Below are positions 62,431 to 64,000 of a stretch of DNA of 64,000 nucleotides, in pieces. A program made the translations under genes and the position numbers. A model generated the notes under the pieces. It was given only the letters and a program-made list of their open reading frames with translations. It ran no database searches and was not told the origin of the DNA. Position 1 is the first letter of the stretch. Each line of letters starts with the position of its first letter. This DNA comes from CAWKAV01 sp963847735. Its GTDB lineage: Bacteria; Desulfobacterota; Desulfuromonadia; Desulfuromonadales; BM103. The stretch covers positions 1-64,000 of the forward strand of contig CAWKAV010000007.1 of NCBI GenBank assembly GCA_963847735.1, read 5' to 3'.

Positions 62431-63379
62431 CGCCCCCGTCATCTCCATCGTCACTCCCTCCTACAACCAGGGCGGGTTCATTGAGGAAACCCTGGCCAGC
62501 GTGCTTTCACAGGAGGGCGATTTCTATCTCGACTACCTGGTCATCGACGGCGCGTCGACCGATGGTTCTGTGGAGATCATCCGCAGATACGCCGACCTGC
62601 TTGAGATGGGCGAGTGGCCGGCCCGTTGCCGCGGCATCACCTTCCGCTGGATCTCCGAACCAGACGAAGGCCAGGCCGATGCCCTGCAGAAAGGGTTCGC
62701 AAGGGCCGAAGGGGATATCTTCGCCTGGCTCAACTCCGATGATGTCTACCAACCCGGAGCCCTGCAGGCCGTTGCAAAATTCTTCTGTGCCAACCTTGAT
62801 TCGGCACTGTTTTATGGTGGGGCAGAATACTGCGATGCTCTCGGCAAGTTGATCTGTCGTTACCCAACCGAGGCTTTTGACTTAGACAAGCTGGCCTGGT
62901 TCAACTTCTTTTGCCAACCATCAACCTTTTTCAGGAAAGCGGCGTTTGTCGAGTCCGGTGGCCTTGATTCCTCGCTTCATTTCGCGATGGACTACGACCT
63001 TTTCGTTCGATTGGGGAAATCGTACAAAGTCAGCTATGAGCCACGTATCCTTGCAAAATATCGGCTGCACGAAGAAGCCAAGACCCTGTGCAGTGCTGCC
63101 CTTTATAAAAACCATGAGGAAGCCCTGCATGTTGCCCTGAAGCATTTTGGATGGGCGCCCCTGAACCGGGTTTACGGGTCATGTTACTATTACTGCTCGG
63201 ATAAGTTCCCCGAATTCCTGAACAGGTTCAGGCTCTTTCCTGTTGCTGCCGCGATTTTTTGCACTCTGTTGCGTTCCCCTTGGTTAAACCGTGGCCTGCA
63301 AAGGCGGGATTTGACATTGTTGAGTTGGAACAACCTCCGCAAGACTTTTCAGGACCGCATGGACATCTTGCGTGGTTAA
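62423..63379 (+). CDS. glycosyltransferase family 2
   Basis: This 318-residue protein reads VISIVTPSYNQGGFIEETLASVLSQ, then YLVIDGASTDGSVEII, WISEPDEGQADALQKGFARAEG, and the metal-binding WLNSDDVYQPGALQAV near residue 110. It has FNFFCQPSTFFRKAAF and LHFAMDYDLFVRLGK, followed by the family's acceptor segment YRLHEEAKT. These are the standard marks of one GT2 subgroup common in O-antigen loci. The start at 62423 follows GGAGG at six bases and overlaps the upstream GT4 gene by eight bases. It would add a sugar at the cytoplasmic face. Confidence 0.9.
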   Translation: MADAPVISIVTPSYNQGGFIEETLASVLSQEGDFYLDYLVIDGASTDGSVEIIRRYADLLEMGEWPARCRGITFRWISEPDEGQADALQKGFARAEGDIFAWLNSDDVYQPGALQAVAKFFCANLDSALFYGGAEYCDALGKLICRYPTEAFDLDKLAWFNFFCQPSTFFRKAAFVESGGLDSSLHFAMDYDLFVRLGKSYKVSYEPRILAKYRLHEEAKTLCSAALYKNHEEALHVALKHFGWAPLNRVYGSCYYYCSDKFPEFLNRFRLFPVAAAIFCTLLRSPWLNRGLQRRDLTLLSWNNLRKTFQDRMDILRG

Positions 63380-63421
63380 ATGAATGCCGGTTATGTCGGT
63401 TGATCAGCCTGGCAAGGAATT

Positions 63422-64000
63422 ATGACTGAGTTCCCCATTTTCTCAAGCGAGCGTTTCCCCCACCTTGTCGGTAAAAGGGTGCTCCTGCTTTTCCCGCACG
63501 TCATTAACCCGGGGGGAGCACTTTTTTACACCTTGCACCTGGCGGAACAGTTGCGAGAGAGCGGTGCCAAGGTGTCGGTTATGACTCTGCGGGCGGATTC
63601 CGAGCGCTTCGATCTGCCAGACGGGATTGAGGTGATTTCTCTCGACGGTCCGTTGACCTCAAGCCTCGGATACTGGCTGCTGATGCCGTACTGGCAGGCC
63701 AAGCTCAACCGGGCGATCGCTGCCTGGAGCCCGGATGTTCTCGTCCCGCAGAATTTCCCGTCCAACTGGTGGGGATGGCTTTACAAGCTTAAGAACAGTG
63801 ACGTGAAGCTGGTTTGGGTCTGCCACGAACCGAGTGCCTTCATTCACTCGCAGTCCTGGATCCGTGCTCTCCGGCCCTGGTGGAAAAGTCTTCTTGCCCG
63901 AATCCTGAGACCTTTTCTTGTTAAGGTGGATGTCGCTCTGGCGCGATACTCTGATCGAACTGTCGCTAACAGCTGTTTTACGGGCAAGGAAATGGAGCGG
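63422..64000 (+). CDS. glycosyltransferase family 4, 3' end beyond window
   Basis: The open frame runs from an ATG at 63422 to the last base (193 codons). It has RVLLLFPHVINPGGALFYTLHLAEQL, the usual GT4 N-terminal strand and glycine-rich turn, then LVPQNFPSNWWGWLYKLK and WVCHEPSAFIHS. The start of the linker to the second domain, RYSDRTVANSCFTGKEM, is the end of what is visible. The C-terminal donor-binding half is outside the window. AAGGA precedes the start. It continues the operon of the preceding genes after a 42-base gap. Confidence 0.8.
   Translation, partial: MTEFPIFSSERFPHLVGKRVLLLFPHVINPGGALFYTLHLAEQLRESGAKVSVMTLRADSERFDLPDGIEVISLDGPLTSSLGYWLLMPYWQAKLNRAIAAWSPDVLVPQNFPSNWWGWLYKLKNSDVKLVWVCHEPSAFIHSQSWIRALRPWWKSLLARILRPFLVKVDVALARYSDRTVANSCFTGKEMER

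Noticed and set aside
1..64000. tRNA, rRNA or CRISPR arrays
   Set aside because: None recognised by eye: no regularly spaced 25-40 base direct repeats and no tRNA-like GTTCRA arms in a convincing cloverleaf context.

Overview
The window looks composite. From about 12.4 kb to the right end it is GC-rich, tightly packed DNA that reads like a Deltaproteobacterium of the Geobacter/Desulfuromonas kind (Desulfuromonadota): six multiheme c-type cytochromes, a ResB cytochrome-assembly protein, an outer-membrane beta-barrel and a large surface-glycan locus. The first 9.8 kb is visibly AT-rich and carries membrane proteins, a COG1579-type zinc-ribbon protein and a NACHT-type NTPase of the kind I associate with Anaerolineae/Chloroflexota. 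Between them (about 9.85-12.26 kb) sits a small replication/mobile-element module (excisionase-like HTH, RepA-like AAA ATPase, small GRPxK protein). Genes on both strands are cut at about 9.83 kb. The left part is therefore either foreign DNA or an assembly chimera. Taxonomic statements are inferences from gene content only.

Layout. 1-8.4 kb (minus strand): a partial polytopic membrane protein, a DUF166 protein, a short-chain dehydrogenase, then three consecutive membrane-protein genes broken by frameshifts and stops. 8.5-9.9 kb (plus): zinc-ribbon coiled-coil protein and truncated NACHT NTPase. 9.8-12.3 kb (minus): mobile-element module. 12.4-17.3 kb (minus): SGNH hydrolase-TPR, DUF5989, carbamoyltransferase and SxtJ, a recognisable conserved module. 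17.3-18.2 kb: a 0.9 kb regulatory gap holding a textbook sigma-54 promoter. 18.2-37.5 kb (plus): the main system, an extracellular-electron-transfer cluster. In order it has an OmcS-like cytochrome, an outer-membrane beta-barrel, three LpoB/CsgG-like periplasmic proteins, a parvulin foldase, a 26-heme lipoprotein cytochrome, a 16-heme cytochrome, an NHL protein, a second OmcS-like cytochrome, a beta-propeller lipoprotein, a 10-heme cytochrome, a second NHL protein and an 8-heme cytochrome. ResB lies convergent to it. I count 73 CxxCH sites plus one CX5CH in six cytochromes. 39-46.4 kb: a GT-C/TPR membrane protein, two secreted DUF1566 proteins (one with long tandem repeats) and a PglB/STT3-like oligosaccharyltransferase. 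46.6-64 kb: a glycan assembly locus with a flippase, five glycosyltransferases (the last cut by the window edge), three nucleotide-sugar epimerases, a cupin epimerase, a DegT aminotransferase, three methyltransferases, two radical SAM enzymes and a polysaccharide deacetylase.

How it may work together (inference): the beta-barrel and the large periplasmic or outer-membrane cytochromes would form a trans-envelope electron conduit. The two OmcS-like proteins are candidates for extracellular filaments. The propeller proteins would act as scaffolds. The PglB-like enzyme and glycan locus could glycosylate exported surface proteins or build the surface polysaccharide in which cytochromes are embedded.

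Caveat: many otherwise well-conserved genes (first cytochrome, beta-barrel, 16-heme cytochrome, SGNH protein, PglB-like enzyme and others) are interrupted by single-base frameshifts and then continue perfectly in another frame. This is the signature of residual long-read indel errors. I list such genes as one feature with the frameshift noted. In the left 9 kb the damage is heavier and includes in-frame stops, so real decay is possible there. I saw no tRNA, rRNA or CRISPR array.
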